A stretch of 64,000 nt of DNA from Ruegeria sediminis (lineage in GTDB: Bacteria; Pseudomonadota; Alphaproteobacteria; Rhodobacterales; Rhodobacteraceae). The stretch covers positions 62,001 to 126,000 of the forward strand of contig NZ_VCPD01000001.1 in assembly GCF_005938215.1 (NCBI RefSeq), in the 5' to 3' direction. Made by a program: the position numbers and the translations under genes. Numbering within the stretch: position 1 is the stretch's first letter; each line of letters opens with the position of its first letter. The notes below the pieces were generated by a model that saw only the letters and a program-made list of their open reading frames with translations, did not search any database and was not told where the DNA came from. Below are positions 1 to 9,449 of this stretch, one piece after another.

Positions 1-38
1 GGTAATCTTCTCCGGGGGTACGCGGGGGGTACGCGCAC

Positions 39-815
39 ATGCTGCAATTCGACGAGGCCACGGCCCGGTTCCTGGACAACGCCTATCTCGGGGCCGACGT
101 GTCGCGCCGCCGCCGGGCAAGTTTCGACGCCGTCGCCCCCGCACCCGGCGACACCATCCTCGACCTGGGATGCGGCAACGGCCTGCTGACGCTGGAACTG
201 GCGCGCGCCGTCGGCCCGTCCGGGCAGGTGACCGGGCTCGATCCCAGCGCCGACATGCTTGCCTCGGCCCGGACCCGCTGCTCCGGCCGCGACAATGTCG
301 ATCTGGTCGAGGGCACGGCCGAGGACTTGCCCTTCCCGCCCTCGCAATTCGACAAGGCGGTGTCGCTGCAGGTCTTCGAATATTTCCACGACATGCGCCC
401 CGCCCTGCGCGAGTTGAACCGCGTGCTGCGCCCCGGCGGCCGCCTGGTCATCGGCGACATGCACTGGGACACCCTGGCTTGGCACAGCGACCATCCCGAG
501 CGGATGGCGCGGATGCTTCGCCTCTGGGACGGCCACCTTGCCGAACGCTGCGTTCCCGCGGTGCTGCCGGACCGGCTCAGGGAATGCGGATTTGCCGTCG
601 ACCGGGTGGAACCGGTGGTGTTCTGCGACACGGTGCTGCGCGCCGACGGGCTGGCCGCCATGATGATTCGCCTGATCGCGGCCTATGCAAGCCGGAACGG
701 CGACCTGCCCCCGGCCGAGGCGAAGGCCTGGGCGAGCGAACAGGAAAACCTGGCCGAACAGGGGCGCTTCTTCATGTCGATCACCCATTTCGTGTGGATT
801 GCGCACAAGGCATAG
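39..815 (+). CDS. class I SAM-dependent methyltransferase
   Basis: 258-residue Rossmann-fold methyltransferase. Motif I LDLGCGNG is at residues 41-48, followed by an acidic residue in GLDPSADML and the later motifs VEGTAEDLPF and LRPGGRLVIGD. This is the UbiE/Methyltransf_11 pattern, so it transfers a methyl group from SAM, but the substrate cannot be read from the sequence. An in-frame TAA at 3-5 lies upstream, so ATG 39 is the first possible ATG and the gene is complete. It stands alone, ahead of the GST gene on the same strand with a gap of about 110 bases. Confidence 0.85.
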   Translation: MLQFDEATARFLDNAYLGADVSRRRRASFDAVAPAPGDTILDLGCGNGLLTLELARAVGPSGQVTGLDPSADMLASARTRCSGRDNVDLVEGTAEDLPFPPSQFDKAVSLQVFEYFHDMRPALRELNRVLRPGGRLVIGDMHWDTLAWHSDHPERMARMLRLWDGHLAERCVPAVLPDRLRECGFAVDRVEPVVFCDTVLRADGLAAMMIRLIAAYASRNGDLPPAEAKAWASEQENLAEQGRFFMSITHFVWIAHKA

Positions 816-925
816 GCCCGCCCGCGCCCCGCCCCCGCCAAACATGTCGGCAAAATGCGCGTTTCCAATGGGAAACGTCGCAATCGGAGATTTGTGAATC
901 GCTTCCCGGAACTAGATTGACGCCC

Positions 926-1627
926 ATGGAAACGCCCTACCGCCTGCATTACGCCCCCGACAACGCCTCGCTGATCATCCGGCTGGCGCTGGAAGAGATG
1001 GGCCTGCCCTACGAGACCGTCCTCGTGAACCGCGCAACGCGCGAACAGGACAGCGCCGCCTACCGCGCCCTGAACCCCAATGGGCTGATCCCGGTGCTGG
1101 AAACCCCGCAGGGCCCGATCTTTGAAACCGCGGCCATCCTGCTGTGGCTGGCGGACGCCCACGGGCAACTGGCCCCGGCTCCGGACAGCGCCGACCGCGC
1201 GGCCTTTCTCAAATGGCTGTTCTTCACCTCGAACACCCTGCACGCCGACCTGCGCATCCTGTTCTACCCCGAGCTCTACATCGCCGCCGAGGCCGCCGGG
1301 ACCCTGCGCGCCGGCATATGCCCGCGCCTGCGCCGCCACCTGTCGCTGCTGGACGCCGAGGCCAGGGCCCGCCCCGGCTGGCTAGACCCCGAACACCCGT
1401 CGGTTCTGACCTGGTACATCGCTTGCCTGCTGCGCTGGATGGTCCTCTACCCCGCGGCCGGCGACCGAAGCTGGTTCAACCTGACCGACACGCCCCATCT
1501 GCAGCGCATCCTGCAAGGGCTGGAAACCCGCCCCGCCACCCGCGCCGCGATCGCGGCCGAGGGGCTGGGGGCCACGCCCTTCACCTCACCCGCCTATCCC
1601 AACCCTCCTGAAGGCTCCGCGACCTAA
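926..1627 (+). CDS. glutathione S-transferase family protein
   Basis: 233 residues. The N-terminal thioredoxin-like half has the GST signature: RLALEEMGLPYE, then ALNPNGLIPVLE with the conserved cis-Pro, then the ETAAILLWLAD glutathione-binding segment. The C-terminal half is the usual helical domain. It probably conjugates or reduces small electrophiles in the cytoplasm. The reading frame is open further upstream, but ATG 926 gives the normal GST N-terminus. A -10-like TAGATT lies at about 915. The stop TAA abuts the ATG of sdaA with no gap, suggesting one transcript. Confidence 0.88.
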   Translation: METPYRLHYAPDNASLIIRLALEEMGLPYETVLVNRATREQDSAAYRALNPNGLIPVLETPQGPIFETAAILLWLADAHGQLAPAPDSADRAAFLKWLFFTSNTLHADLRILFYPELYIAAEAAGTLRAGICPRLRRHLSLLDAEARARPGWLDPEHPSVLTWYIACLLRWMVLYPAAGDRSWFNLTDTPHLQRILQGLETRPATRAAIAAEGLGATPFTSPAYPNPPEGSAT

Positions 1628-3001
1628 ATGTTCCTCTCCGTCTTCGACATGTTCAAAGTGGGCGTCGGCCCCTCCTCCTCGCACACGATGGGGCCGATGG
1701 TGGCCGCCGCGCGGTTCCTCGACCTGATGCGCGCCTCGCCGTTCGAGTTCCACGGCCTCCGCGCCTCGCTGCACGGCTCGCTCGCCTTCACCGGCGTCGG
1801 CCACGCCACCGACCGCGCGACGATCCTCGGCCTGGCCGGCTTCGCCCCCGACACCTACGACCGGGAAAAGGCCGAAACGGTCCTGGCGGGCATCGCCAAA
1901 ACGCACACCGTCTCGCCCGATGGCCTGCCGACGCTGAGGTTCGATCCCAAGACCGACCTGATCTTCGACTACGACCACGCGCTGCCCGGCCATGCCAACG
2001 GCATGATTCTGATGGCGACCGACGCCCAGGGCGACGTGATCCTGAAACAGGTCTACTACTCGGTCGGCGGCGGCTTTGTGCTGACCGAAGAGGAGCTGGC
2101 CGCCGGCAAGGACACCAATGACGGGCCGCCGGTCCCCTTCCCGTTCAAATCCGCCGCCGAGATGCTGGAAATGGCCGCGGCCTCTGGCAAATCCATCGCC
2201 CAGATGAAGCGCGCCAACGAAATCGCGCGCGGCTGCGAGGTGTCCTTCGCCAAGGGCACCGCCCGGCTGTGGGAAGTGATGAACAACTGCATCGAGCGCG
2301 GCCTGTCCACCGACGGCATCCTGCCCGGCGGCCTTGGCGTGCGCCGCCGCGCTAAGGGCATCCATGACGCGCTGCAGGCCGAGCGCGGCATGAACCTGAA
2401 CGCGCCGCACACGATCAACGACTGGATGAGCGTCTACGCCATGGCGGTGAACGAGGAAAACGCCGCCGGCGGTCAGGTCGTCACCGCGCCCACAAACGGC
2501 GCCGCGGGCGTGCTGCCGGCGGTGCTGCGCTACTATCTCGACCACGTTCCGGGCGCCTCCGAAAGCCATATCGAGGATTTCCTGCTGACCGCCGCCGCCA
2601 TCGGCGGCCTGGTCAAGTACAACGCCTCGATCTCGGGCGCCGAGGCGGGCTGCCAGGCCGAAGTGGGCAGCGCCGCGGCGATGGCCGCCGCCGGTCTGTG
2701 CGCCGTCATGGGCGGCACGCCGGAACAGGTGGAAAACGCCGCCGAGATCGCGCTGGAGCACCATCTCGGCATGACCTGCGATCCGGTCAAGGGCCTGGTG
2801 CAGGTGCCCTGCATCGAACGCAACGGCCTTGGCGCGATCAAGGCGGTTTCCGCGGCCTCGCTGGCCCTGCGCGGCGACGGCAAGCATTTCGTGCCGCTCG
2901 ACGCGGTGATCGAGACCATGCGCCAGACCGGCGCCGACATGCACGAGAAATACAAGGAAACCTCGCTGGGCGGCCTTGCTGTGAACGTGCCCAACTGCTG
3001 A
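1628..3001 (+). CDS. sdaA: L-serine ammonia-lyase (iron-sulfur, single chain)
   Basis: 457 residues, normal for the single-chain bacterial enzyme that deaminates L-serine to pyruvate and ammonia with a [4Fe-4S] cluster. The N-terminal beta-type domain starts with [20 protein letters not shown]. The C-terminal alpha-type domain has [14 protein letters not shown] and the cysteine-bearing segments [18 protein letters not shown] and [14 protein letters not shown] that supply cluster ligands. ATG directly follows the GST stop codon, so translation is probably coupled. Confidence 0.95.
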   Translation: MFLSVFDMFKVGVGPSSSHTMGPMVAAARFLDLMRASPFEFHGLRASLHGSLAFTGVGHATDRATILGLAGFAPDTYDREKAETVLAGIAKTHTVSPDGLPTLRFDPKTDLIFDYDHALPGHANGMILMATDAQGDVILKQVYYSVGGGFVLTEEELAAGKDTNDGPPVPFPFKSAAEMLEMAAASGKSIAQMKRANEIARGCEVSFAKGTARLWEVMNNCIERGLSTDGILPGGLGVRRRAKGIHDALQAERGMNLNAPHTINDWMSVYAMAVNEENAAGGQVVTAPTNGAAGVLPAVLRYYLDHVPGASESHIEDFLLTAAAIGGLVKYNASISGAEAGCQAEVGSAAAMAAAGLCAVMGGTPEQVENAAEIALEHHLGMTCDPVKGLVQVPCIERNGLGAIKAVSAASLALRGDGKHFVPLDAVIETMRQTGADMHEKYKETSLGGLAVNVPNC

Positions 3002-3037
3002 ACTTGGCCCTTTTCCGGCTGCGCGCCATGGCCTAGC

Positions 3038-3964
3038 GTGGCGCGCATGACCCAAGACCGCCCCCTTCTCGGCATCGTGCTGATGCTCGGCTTCTGCCTG
3101 CTCGCACCATTGGGCGATGCACTGGCGAAACTGCTGGGGGAAACCACGCCCATCGGCCTGCTGCTGCTTGCCCGCTTCGCCGTTCAGGCGGCGCTGCTGG
3201 TCCCGCTGATCGCCGTCACGGGACGGCCCTGGCGGATGCGCGGACGGATGCTGCGGCTGGCCATGCTGCGCACCGCGCTGCATATCGTCGGCATCGGCGC
3301 GATGTTCACCGGGCTTCAGTTCCTGCCGCTGGCCGATGCCATCGCCATCGCCTTCGTCATGCCCTTCATCATGCTGCTGCTGGGTAAATACGTGCTGGGC
3401 GAAGAGGTCGGCCCGCGCCGGCTCTGGGCCTGCGTGGTCGGGTTTGCCGGAACCCTGCTCGTGATCCAGCCCAGCTTCGCCGAGGTCGGTTTTCCCGCCC
3501 TCCTGCCGCTGGTGGTCGCGGTGGTCTTTGCCCTGTTCATGCTGGTCACGCGGCAGATGGCCAAGGAAACCGACCCGGTCGCGCTGCAGGCGGTTGCGGG
3601 CGTGATGGCCTCGGCGGTGCTGCTGCCGGTGCTGGCCGTCGGCACCCTGGCCGGACTTCCCGAACTGTCCTTCGCCGCGCCGCATGACGCCACGGCAGCC
3701 CTGCTGCTGCTGGCGATCGGCGTGCTGGGCACCGGAGCGCACCTGCTGATGACCTGGTCGCTGCGCTATGCGCCCTCGGCCACGCTGGCGCCGATGCAAT
3801 ATCTGGAAATCCCCGTCGCGACCCTGTTCGGATGGATGATCTTCCGCGACCTGCCGAACGGCCTCGCCGCGCTGGGCATCGGCATCACCGTCGCCGCCGG
3901 CCTCTACGTCATCCTGCGCGAGCGGGCCACCGCCCGGCTTGCCCGGAAAGGAACGCCTGCGTGA
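3038..3964 (+). CDS. DMT superfamily (EamA) transporter
   Basis: 308-residue hydrophobic protein with about ten membrane segments in two EamA repeats (roughly residues 5-140 and 150-295). It belongs to the drug/metabolite transporter superfamily of inner-membrane exporters; the substrate is not predictable. GTG 3038 is the longest start, and ATG 3047 three codons later is equally possible. Its last 56 bases overlap the 3' end of the opposing thiamine pyrophosphokinase gene. Confidence 0.85.
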   Translation: MARMTQDRPLLGIVLMLGFCLLAPLGDALAKLLGETTPIGLLLLARFAVQAALLVPLIAVTGRPWRMRGRMLRLAMLRTALHIVGIGAMFTGLQFLPLADAIAIAFVMPFIMLLLGKYVLGEEVGPRRLWACVVGFAGTLLVIQPSFAEVGFPALLPLVVAVVFALFMLVTRQMAKETDPVALQAVAGVMASAVLLPVLAVGTLAGLPELSFAAPHDATAALLLLAIGVLGTGAHLLMTWSLRYAPSATLAPMQYLEIPVATLFGWMIFRDLPNGLAALGIGITVAAGLYVILRERATARLARKGTPA

Positions 3965-4637
3965 CCACCTCCAGCGCCTCGCGCGGCACCATCACCAGCA
4001 GGCCCGGCCCCTCCATCTCCAGTACCACCTCGCCCAGCGACCGGTTCGAGGTCCCGATGCGCCCGTCGGGTTCCAGGACCAGCCCATCGATCGGCCATTC
4101 CAGCCCCTGGCTGCGCCCCGTGACGCGCCGCATCGGAAACAGCGACACCACGCTGCCAGGCGTCACCGGCAGCCGGATCCACGGCGGCGCGTGAAAGATC
4201 ACCTCGCGTTCGCCCAGCACCAGGCACGGCTGCTCCTGCCTGCGCACCAGCGAGTTGAACACCGCAAGCTGGTGGTCCACCCGCGCGCCCGAGAAACCGA
4301 CGCCCAGCACCAGCGGCGCCTCGACATTGCGCAGCGCCTTGTCGAAATCCGTGGTGTCCTGTTCGCGAATCGGAAACAGCCGGTCTTCCGGTATCCGTTG
4401 CAGGTCTCCGGGCTGCAGCGAATCAAAATCGCCGATGACCACGTCGGGAAGCCGCCCGCTGGCCAGAACCGCACGCGCCCCGCCATCCGCCGCGACCAGG
4501 CAACTGACGCCGTTCAGCGTCAGATTCAGGTCATCCGGCCCGATTTGCCCGCCACCGACTAGGGTTATTGGGTTGTCAGACCGGACAATCACATCATTTT
4601 TAGACGCATTGGTCACATTTTCTGGTTTTGGACACAT
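3909..4637 (-). CDS. thiN: thiamine diphosphokinase
   Basis: About 242 residues. Motifs of thiamin pyrophosphokinase are clear: LVAADGGARAVLASG, PDVVIGDFDSL, DTTDFDKAL and LGVGFSGARVDHQLA. It transfers pyrophosphate from ATP to thiamine, giving thiamine diphosphate in the cytoplasm. The start is uncertain: ATG 4637 is used here; a longer frame reaches 4715, and GTG 4616 would remove seven residues. It converges on the DMT transporter gene with a 56-base overlap and diverges from the acidic protein gene. Confidence 0.85.
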   Translation of the reverse strand: MCPKPENVTNASKNDVIVRSDNPITLVGGGQIGPDDLNLTLNGVSCLVAADGGARAVLASGRLPDVVIGDFDSLQPGDLQRIPEDRLFPIREQDTTDFDKALRNVEAPLVLGVGFSGARVDHQLAVFNSLVRRQEQPCLVLGEREVIFHAPPWIRLPVTPGSVVSLFPMRRVTGRSQGLEWPIDGLVLEPDGRIGTSNRSLGEVVLEMEGPGLLVMVPREALEVVTQAFLSGQAGRWPARAG

Positions 4638-4739
4638 TCTGACCACAAAATGATACGCTGAATTACACAGTTTCGCGCCGAAATTGACGCCCGGCGCCGG
4701 GTAACGTGGACTCACTAGTTTGTAGAGGACGAGCGTCGC

Positions 4740-6548
4740 ATGGTACAGAGCAACAAGGTATTGACCGTCTCTTACGGGACCTTTTCATGCACCTTGGAAG
4801 GGTTTGATGATTCCTTCGAGACGATGAAGGCCATCGCCGAATATTTCCGCGATCTCGCGGCGGACGACCGTTACTTCGGGTCCGAGCCGCCCCAGCCCGA
4901 TGCCGAGATGCTTGCCCGTATCGCCCAGCGCGACATGACCCGCCGGGTCGAGGCGCGCCGCAACGACGACGGCATCGTCCTGCGCGCGACCGAAGCGGCG
5001 TCGTCCGGCGCGCTTTCCGCCGAACCCAAGCGCGACACGCACCGCCACGGCATCGCCGTCGCATCGACCCACCGGCCGCACGACCCGCAGCCGGCCCCCC
5101 CCGCCGCCGCCGCAGAAACCCCGAACGGGTCCGACGACCTGTCCGCGCCGGAACTCGCCGTGCTGAACCCGGCGCCGCAACCGATGCGCGCCGCCGCCCA
5201 ACAGGAATACGAAGAGGAATACGAGGCCGAGCCGGTGGCGTCGCGCCCCGCGCCCCCCGCCGACAGCATCGCCGCCAAGCTCCAGCGCATCCGCGCCGTC
5301 GTTTCGCGCACCGACGAAAGCGTCGGCCAGTTCTCCGAGGACGAGGACGGCAACTACGGCGCGGGCGCCGAGCCTGTCGACGCCATCGCAGCCGCCTTCG
5401 CCGCGCAGCCCCCGGTCGAGCCCGAGTTGGAGGAAGAGCCGGAACCGGAAGCCGCCGAGGCCGAACAGCCGATCTTCGCCGAGGAACCGGAAACCGCCGA
5501 GGAACCGCAAGCCTTCATCGAAGACGCTCAGCCCGAACCCGCACCCGAACCCGAGCCCGAGGAAACGCCGGCCGGGGCCGACGCAGGCGTGCTGGTGCTG
5601 GAATCCGCCATCGAAGAAGAGGACGAAGACGAAGGCATCCTGTTCGCGGATCTCGAAGGCAGCGCCGAAGAGGAAGACGAGGACGACGATCTCCGCAACA
5701 TCCTTGACGAGGACCAGGCGGCGGAACAGGCCGCCGAGACCGCGATTTCCGATCCGTCCGACGAGGACGAGATGGAAACGCCCGCCGGCACGCTCACCGA
5801 GCAGGACGAGGTCAACCTTCTCCGCAAGCTGGCCGACGTCGAGGCCGAACTCTTCGCCCGGGCGAACAGCCAGAGCGACGCCGGGGAAGAGGACGACCTG
5901 TCCCGCCTGATGGCCGCCGCCGACGAAAAGCTGGACGATCCGAATTCGGACGAAAACCGCCAGACCTACTCGCATCTGCGCACGGCCGTGGCCGCCACCG
6001 CGGCGGAACGGACCGCCAAGGGCGAATCCGGGTCCGACTCGGCCGACGAGGAATACCGCGAGGATCTGGCCTCGGTCGTCAGCCCGCGCCGCCCCGAGGT
6101 CGAAGTCACCAGCCGCCGCCCGGCGGCCGGGGAAAAGGCCCCTCTGCGCTTGGTGGCCGAGCAGCGGATCGACACGCGCGATGCCGCCGCCGAACACAAG
6201 GGCCCCGTGCAGCCGCGCCGGGTTTCCAGCACCGCCGATACGGATGAAGGCGAAAACGAAAGCGGCTTTGCCCGTTTCGCCGAAGAACAGGGCGCGCAGT
6301 CGCTGTCCGATCTGCTCGAAGCCGCCGCCGCCTACCTTTCCTTCGTCGAAGGCCAGGAGCAGTTCTCGCGCCCGCAGCTGATGAACAAGGTCCGGTCCCT
6401 GCAGATGGACGAGTTCAACCGCGAGGAAAGCCTGCGCTCCTTCGGCCAGCTTCTGCGCGACGGCAAGATCGAAAAGGCGGGCGGCGGGCGCTTTGCCGCG
6501 TCCAACCAGATCGGGTTCCGCCCCGACGACAAGCGCGCGGCGGGTTGA
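4740..6548 (+). CDS. large acidic protein of unknown function
   Basis: 602 residues, and I do not recognise a named family. Three parts are visible. The ordered N-terminus (about 1-70) contains SYGTFSCTLEGFDDSFETMK. The long middle (about 75-500) is low-complexity, Glu/Asp/Pro/Ala-rich, with runs such as EEEDEDEG and EEEDEDDD, and is probably disordered. The C-terminus (about 500-600) is predicted ordered, with AAAAYLSFVEGQEQFSRPQL and LRDGKIEKAGGGRF. No signal peptide or membrane segment is seen. A strong terminator follows, so it is probably monocistronic. It looks like a conserved Rhodobacterales protein in which two small domains are joined by an acidic linker. Confidence 0.8.
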   Translation: MVQSNKVLTVSYGTFSCTLEGFDDSFETMKAIAEYFRDLAADDRYFGSEPPQPDAEMLARIAQRDMTRRVEARRNDDGIVLRATEAASSGALSAEPKRDTHRHGIAVASTHRPHDPQPAPPAAAAETPNGSDDLSAPELAVLNPAPQPMRAAAQQEYEEEYEAEPVASRPAPPADSIAAKLQRIRAVVSRTDESVGQFSEDEDGNYGAGAEPVDAIAAAFAAQPPVEPELEEEPEPEAAEAEQPIFAEEPETAEEPQAFIEDAQPEPAPEPEPEETPAGADAGVLVLESAIEEEDEDEGILFADLEGSAEEEDEDDDLRNILDEDQAAEQAAETAISDPSDEDEMETPAGTLTEQDEVNLLRKLADVEAELFARANSQSDAGEEDDLSRLMAAADEKLDDPNSDENRQTYSHLRTAVAATAAERTAKGESGSDSADEEYREDLASVVSPRRPEVEVTSRRPAAGEKAPLRLVAEQRIDTRDAAAEHKGPVQPRRVSSTADTDEGENESGFARFAEEQGAQSLSDLLEAAAAYLSFVEGQEQFSRPQLMNKVRSLQMDEFNREESLRSFGQLLRDGKIEKAGGGRFAASNQIGFRPDDKRAAG

Positions 6549-6570
6549 CCCAAGCGAAATATCTCAAACG

Positions 6571-6598
6571 AAAAGGCCGGCAAATCGCCGGCCTTTTT
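6571..6598. terminator. bidirectional rho-independent terminator
   Basis: Stem GGCCGGC (6575-6581) and GCCGGCC (6587-6593) with a five-base loop, flanked by AAAA on the left and TTTTT on the right. It can end both the acidic-protein transcript (+) and the purA-DUF2842 transcript (-). Confidence 0.9.
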
Positions 6599-6677
6599 GC
6601 TGCCTCTTCGCGGACATCACTGCAGCGCCGCGCGAACCCGCCCCCTGCCGGCTTCCAAGCCGGACAGGCCGGGGCGC

Positions 6678-6920
6678 CTACTTGTCCTTGTCGTCCGGAT
6701 CCGCCTGCCCGACGCCGCGGAAGACGAACCTGAAGGGCAGCGCCCACAGGATCCCGAGCCCGACATAGACCAAAAGCTCCAGCCAGATCGGCGGCCGGTC
6801 CAGCAGGTTCAGCACCGTCACCACCGCGACGATGTAGAGCGGCAGGCCCACCAGCAGGATCACCAGCGACCAGCGGCGGCGGGCCTTGTAGCTCAGGCCC
6901 GGCTTCCCGTCCCCGCTCAT
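6678..6920 (-). CDS. DUF2842 membrane protein
   Basis: 80 residues. The N-terminus LSYKARRRWSLVILLVGLPL and two membrane helices (about residues 16-38 and 47-69) match DUF2842, a small alphaproteobacterial inner-membrane family of unknown function. The open frame reaches 6995, but ATG 6920 shares one base with the purA stop (TGATG), so translational coupling to purA sets the start. The charged tail ends DPDDKDK. Confidence 0.85.
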   Translation of the reverse strand: MSGDGKPGLSYKARRRWSLVILLVGLPLYIVAVVTVLNLLDRPPIWLELLVYVGLGILWALPFRFVFRGVGQADPDDKDK

Positions 6921-8215
6921 CAGTCGGCGAAGGGATCGGTCACCAGGATGGTGTCGTCCCGCTCCGGGCTGGTGGACAGCAAGGCGACCGGGCATTCGAT
7001 CAGCTCTTCGACCCGGCGCACGTATTTGATGGCGTTGGCGGGCAATTCGGCCCAGCTGCGCGCGCCTTCGGTGGATTCGCTCCAGCCGGGCATTTCCTCG
7101 TAGATCGGCTTGCAGCGGGCCTGGCTGTCGGCGGCTGTCGGCAGGTAGTCCAGGCGCTCGCCGTCCAGGTCATAGCCGACGCAGATCTTCAGCGTCTCGA
7201 ACCCGTCCAGCACGTCGAGCTTGGTCAGCGAGATGCCGTTCACGCCGCTGGTGGCGCAGGTCTGGCGGACCAGGCAGGCGTCGAACCAGCCGCAGCGGCG
7301 CTTGCGCCCGGTGGTGGTGCCGAACTCGTGCCCGCGCTCGCCCAGGCGCTGCCCGTCCTCATCGTGCAGCTCGGTCGGAAACGGCCCCTCGCCGACGCGG
7401 GTCGTATAGGCCTTGACGATGCCCAGCACGAAATCGATCGACCCGGGCCCGATGCCGACACCGGTGGCCGCCTGACCCGCGATCACGTTCGACGAAGTGA
7501 CGAAGGGATAGGTGCCAAAGTCGATGTCCAGCAACGCGCCCTGCGCGCCTTCGAACAGGATCCGCTTGCCGGCCTTGCGCTTCTCGTTCAGCACCTTCCA
7601 GACCGGCGCCGCAAAGGGCAGAATGTCCTGCGCGATCTCTCTCAGTTGCGCCAGCAGCGCGTCGCGGTCCACCGGCTCGATGCCCAAGCCTTTGCGCAAC
7701 GGATCGTGATGCTGCAGCGCCCGGTCCACCCGCGCCTCGAGCGTCGCGTCATCCGCCAGGTCCGCCACCCGCACCGACCGGCGGCCCACCTTGTCCTCGT
7801 AGGCCGGGCCTATGCCGCGCCCGGTGGTGCCGATCTTGGTGCCCTTGCTGGCCGCTTCCTCGCGCGCCCGGTCCAACTCGCCGTGAATCGGCAGGATCAG
7901 CGGCGTGTTTTCGGCGATCATCAGGGTTTCCGGCGTGATCTCGACGCCCTTCGCCCGGATCGACTCGATCTCCTTCATCAGGTGCCAGGGATCCAGCACC
8001 ACGCCATTGCCGATGACGCTCAGCTTGCCGCCGCGCACGACGCCCGAGGGCAGCGCGTGCAGCTTGTAGACCTCGCCGTCGATGACCAGAGTGTGCCCGG
8101 CATTGTGCCCGCCCTGAAAGCGCGCGATCACGTCCGCCCTTTCGCTGAGCCAGTCCACGATCTTGCCTTTCCCTTCGTCACCCCACTGGGCGCCGACAAC
8201 AACCACGTTGGCCAT
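6920..8215 (-). CDS. purA: adenylosuccinate synthase
   Basis: 431 residues, the usual length. It joins IMP and aspartate using GTP in AMP synthesis. Diagnostic features are [19 protein letters not shown] at the N-terminus with the catalytic Asp, GGHNAGHT, the [14 protein letters not shown] signature, and the C-terminal GTP-binding region. A possible promoter on this strand has -10 TATACG (8258-8253), 17 bases from a poor -35 TTTCCC (8281-8276). It is followed by, and coupled to, the DUF2842 gene. Confidence 0.97.
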   Translation of the reverse strand: MANVVVVGAQWGDEGKGKIVDWLSERADVIARFQGGHNAGHTLVIDGEVYKLHALPSGVVRGGKLSVIGNGVVLDPWHLMKEIESIRAKGVEITPETLMIAENTPLILPIHGELDRAREEAASKGTKIGTTGRGIGPAYEDKVGRRSVRVADLADDATLEARVDRALQHHDPLRKGLGIEPVDRDALLAQLREIAQDILPFAAPVWKVLNEKRKAGKRILFEGAQGALLDIDFGTYPFVTSSNVIAGQAATGVGIGPGSIDFVLGIVKAYTTRVGEGPFPTELHDEDGQRLGERGHEFGTTTGRKRRCGWFDACLVRQTCATSGVNGISLTKLDVLDGFETLKICVGYDLDGERLDYLPTAADSQARCKPIYEEMPGWSESTEGARSWAELPANAIKYVRRVEELIECPVALLSTSPERDDTILVTDPFAD

Positions 8216-8445
8216 ATCCGGTCCTTTTGCACAGAAGTATCAAACCCGCGCCCGTATAGCGGTGCGCACAGATCAGGGAAACCGCAAATTCGACGCACCG
8301 GCGCGCCCGGCCCGGGATCGCGCTCTGCGCGATGCCTCCGGCGGGGGTATTTGCAGCCAGATCAAGACCGGATCCCCTGTTGATCTGGCCGGAATATCCC
8401 CCGGGAGAGTCGCGCCCACAGCGCGACGGGGGCAGAGCCTCCGAC
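8216..8445. other. intergenic region with copy 1 of a dispersed repeat
   Basis: No gene is seen. It holds the purA promoter region, a GTCGCGC/GCGCGAC hairpin (8409-8427) that may end the nitrile hydratase transcript, and at 8340-8356 a sequence whose reverse complement begins CTGCAAATACCCCC. The same core occurs upstream of thrS at 38924. Confidence 0.5.
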
Positions 8446-8781
8446 CTAGGCTTCCGGCAGGTGCACCGGCTGCCCGTGCGGCGTCGCCAGATAGGCCGCC
8501 TCCCAGGCTTCCCGCAACGCCGCCACCTCGACGGGCGCGGCGGCGCCATCCTCGGCCAGAATCATCTCCAGCGTCTGCAGCCAGGCGCGGAAATAGTCGT
8601 CGCCGCCGTTCAGGTCACGACCGGCCCCGTTGCGTTTCAGCGTTTCCGAAAACCGCCGGGCCCAGTCCTCCCAGCCGAACCGCCCCGCCTCGTTCAGCGC
8701 CACGGTCAGGGCAAAGACCTGCGCGTGCCAGGGCTGTTCGAAGACCGGCTCGGGGGCGGTATCCTCCACTGGCAGGCTCAT
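8446..8781 (-). CDS. nitrile hydratase accessory (activator) protein
   Basis: 111 residues. It resembles the N-terminal part of the nitrile hydratase beta subunit: PVFEQPWHAQVFALTVALNE and FGWEDWARRFSETL. That is the pattern of the nitrile hydratase accessory family, which helps insert the active-site metal into the alpha subunit. It has no cysteine. ATG 8781 overlaps the beta-subunit stop as ATGA, so it is the third coupled gene of the operon; a longer frame to 8805 is less likely. Confidence 0.85.
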   Translation of the reverse strand: MSLPVEDTAPEPVFEQPWHAQVFALTVALNEAGRFGWEDWARRFSETLKRNGAGRDLNGGDDYFRAWLQTLEMILAEDGAAAPVEVAALREAWEAAYLATPHGQPVHLPEA

Positions 8782-9449
8782 GCCGGTTCCAGGTAGCTTT
8801 GCCACAGATCCAGCACCACTTCATCGTCGGGATGTTCGGGATGCGCCCAAAGCGCCCGCGCGGAAAAGCGCACCGCGTAGAGCGGTTCGGGCGCCTCGCC
8901 CAGACGATGCGCGTTGCTGTCGGGAAGCACGTGGTTGCCGTGACACCGCAGCACGTAGCCAAGCGCGCCGGCCACGTATCGCGGCAACCGGCTGTGGCCG
9001 CCGGAAACCAGCACGTTGTCGGCGGGCAGGCGCGTGCGTACGGCCTGACCCGGTGCGAAACGCGGCGCCGGCCCGCCCTTGCGATCCGCCGGTCCGCCCT
9101 TCGCCAGCACCCGCGCCACCTTGTCTGCCGTCAATGCCTTTTCGGAAAGAGTGTTCTCCGGCCCAGCTTCCCGCAGATCGTCTTCGGTCAGCGCGCCGGT
9201 TTCGACCAGCAGGTCCGCCAGCGCCGAGATCCATTTCTCGTAGTATGAAAACCGCACGTAATCCTTGGGCGAAAGCCGCTCGCGCGCATGGCGCGACATG
9301 TCGATGTTCCACAGGCCCAGCGCGCCGGCGGCCAGCGTCACCGCCAGAGCCCGCGCGTGCCAGTCCTCGGCAAAGACGGGCGCATCCTCGGGCTCAGGGC
9401 GCACCGCGCCGTCACCGAACCGCCCGCCCATGTCATGCGCGCGGGTCAC
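8778..9449 (-). CDS. nthB: nitrile hydratase beta subunit
   Basis: 223 residues. GTG 9449 overlaps the alpha stop (GTGA) and gives the classic N-terminus [12 protein letters not shown]. Other family features are [28 protein letters not shown] and a C-terminal SH3-like half with [18 protein letters not shown]. Together with alpha it hydrates nitriles to amides. The open frame runs on to 9731, but that stretch lies inside the alpha gene and is not beta sequence. Confidence 0.9.
   Translation of the reverse strand: MTRAHDMGGRFGDGAVRPEPEDAPVFAEDWHARALAVTLAAGALGLWNIDMSRHARERLSPKDYVRFSYYEKWISALADLLVETGALTEDDLREAGPENTLSEKALTADKVARVLAKGGPADRKGGPAPRFAPGQAVRTRLPADNVLVSGGHSRLPRYVAGALGYVLRCHGNHVLPDSNAHRLGEAPEPLYAVRFSARALWAHPEHPDDEVVLDLWQSYLEPA

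Noticed and set aside
1586..3799. A 737-codon open frame on the minus strand opposite sdaA and the DMT gene
   Set aside because: Gln/His/Arg/Gly-rich shadow translation; the plus strand has unmistakable serine dehydratase motifs.
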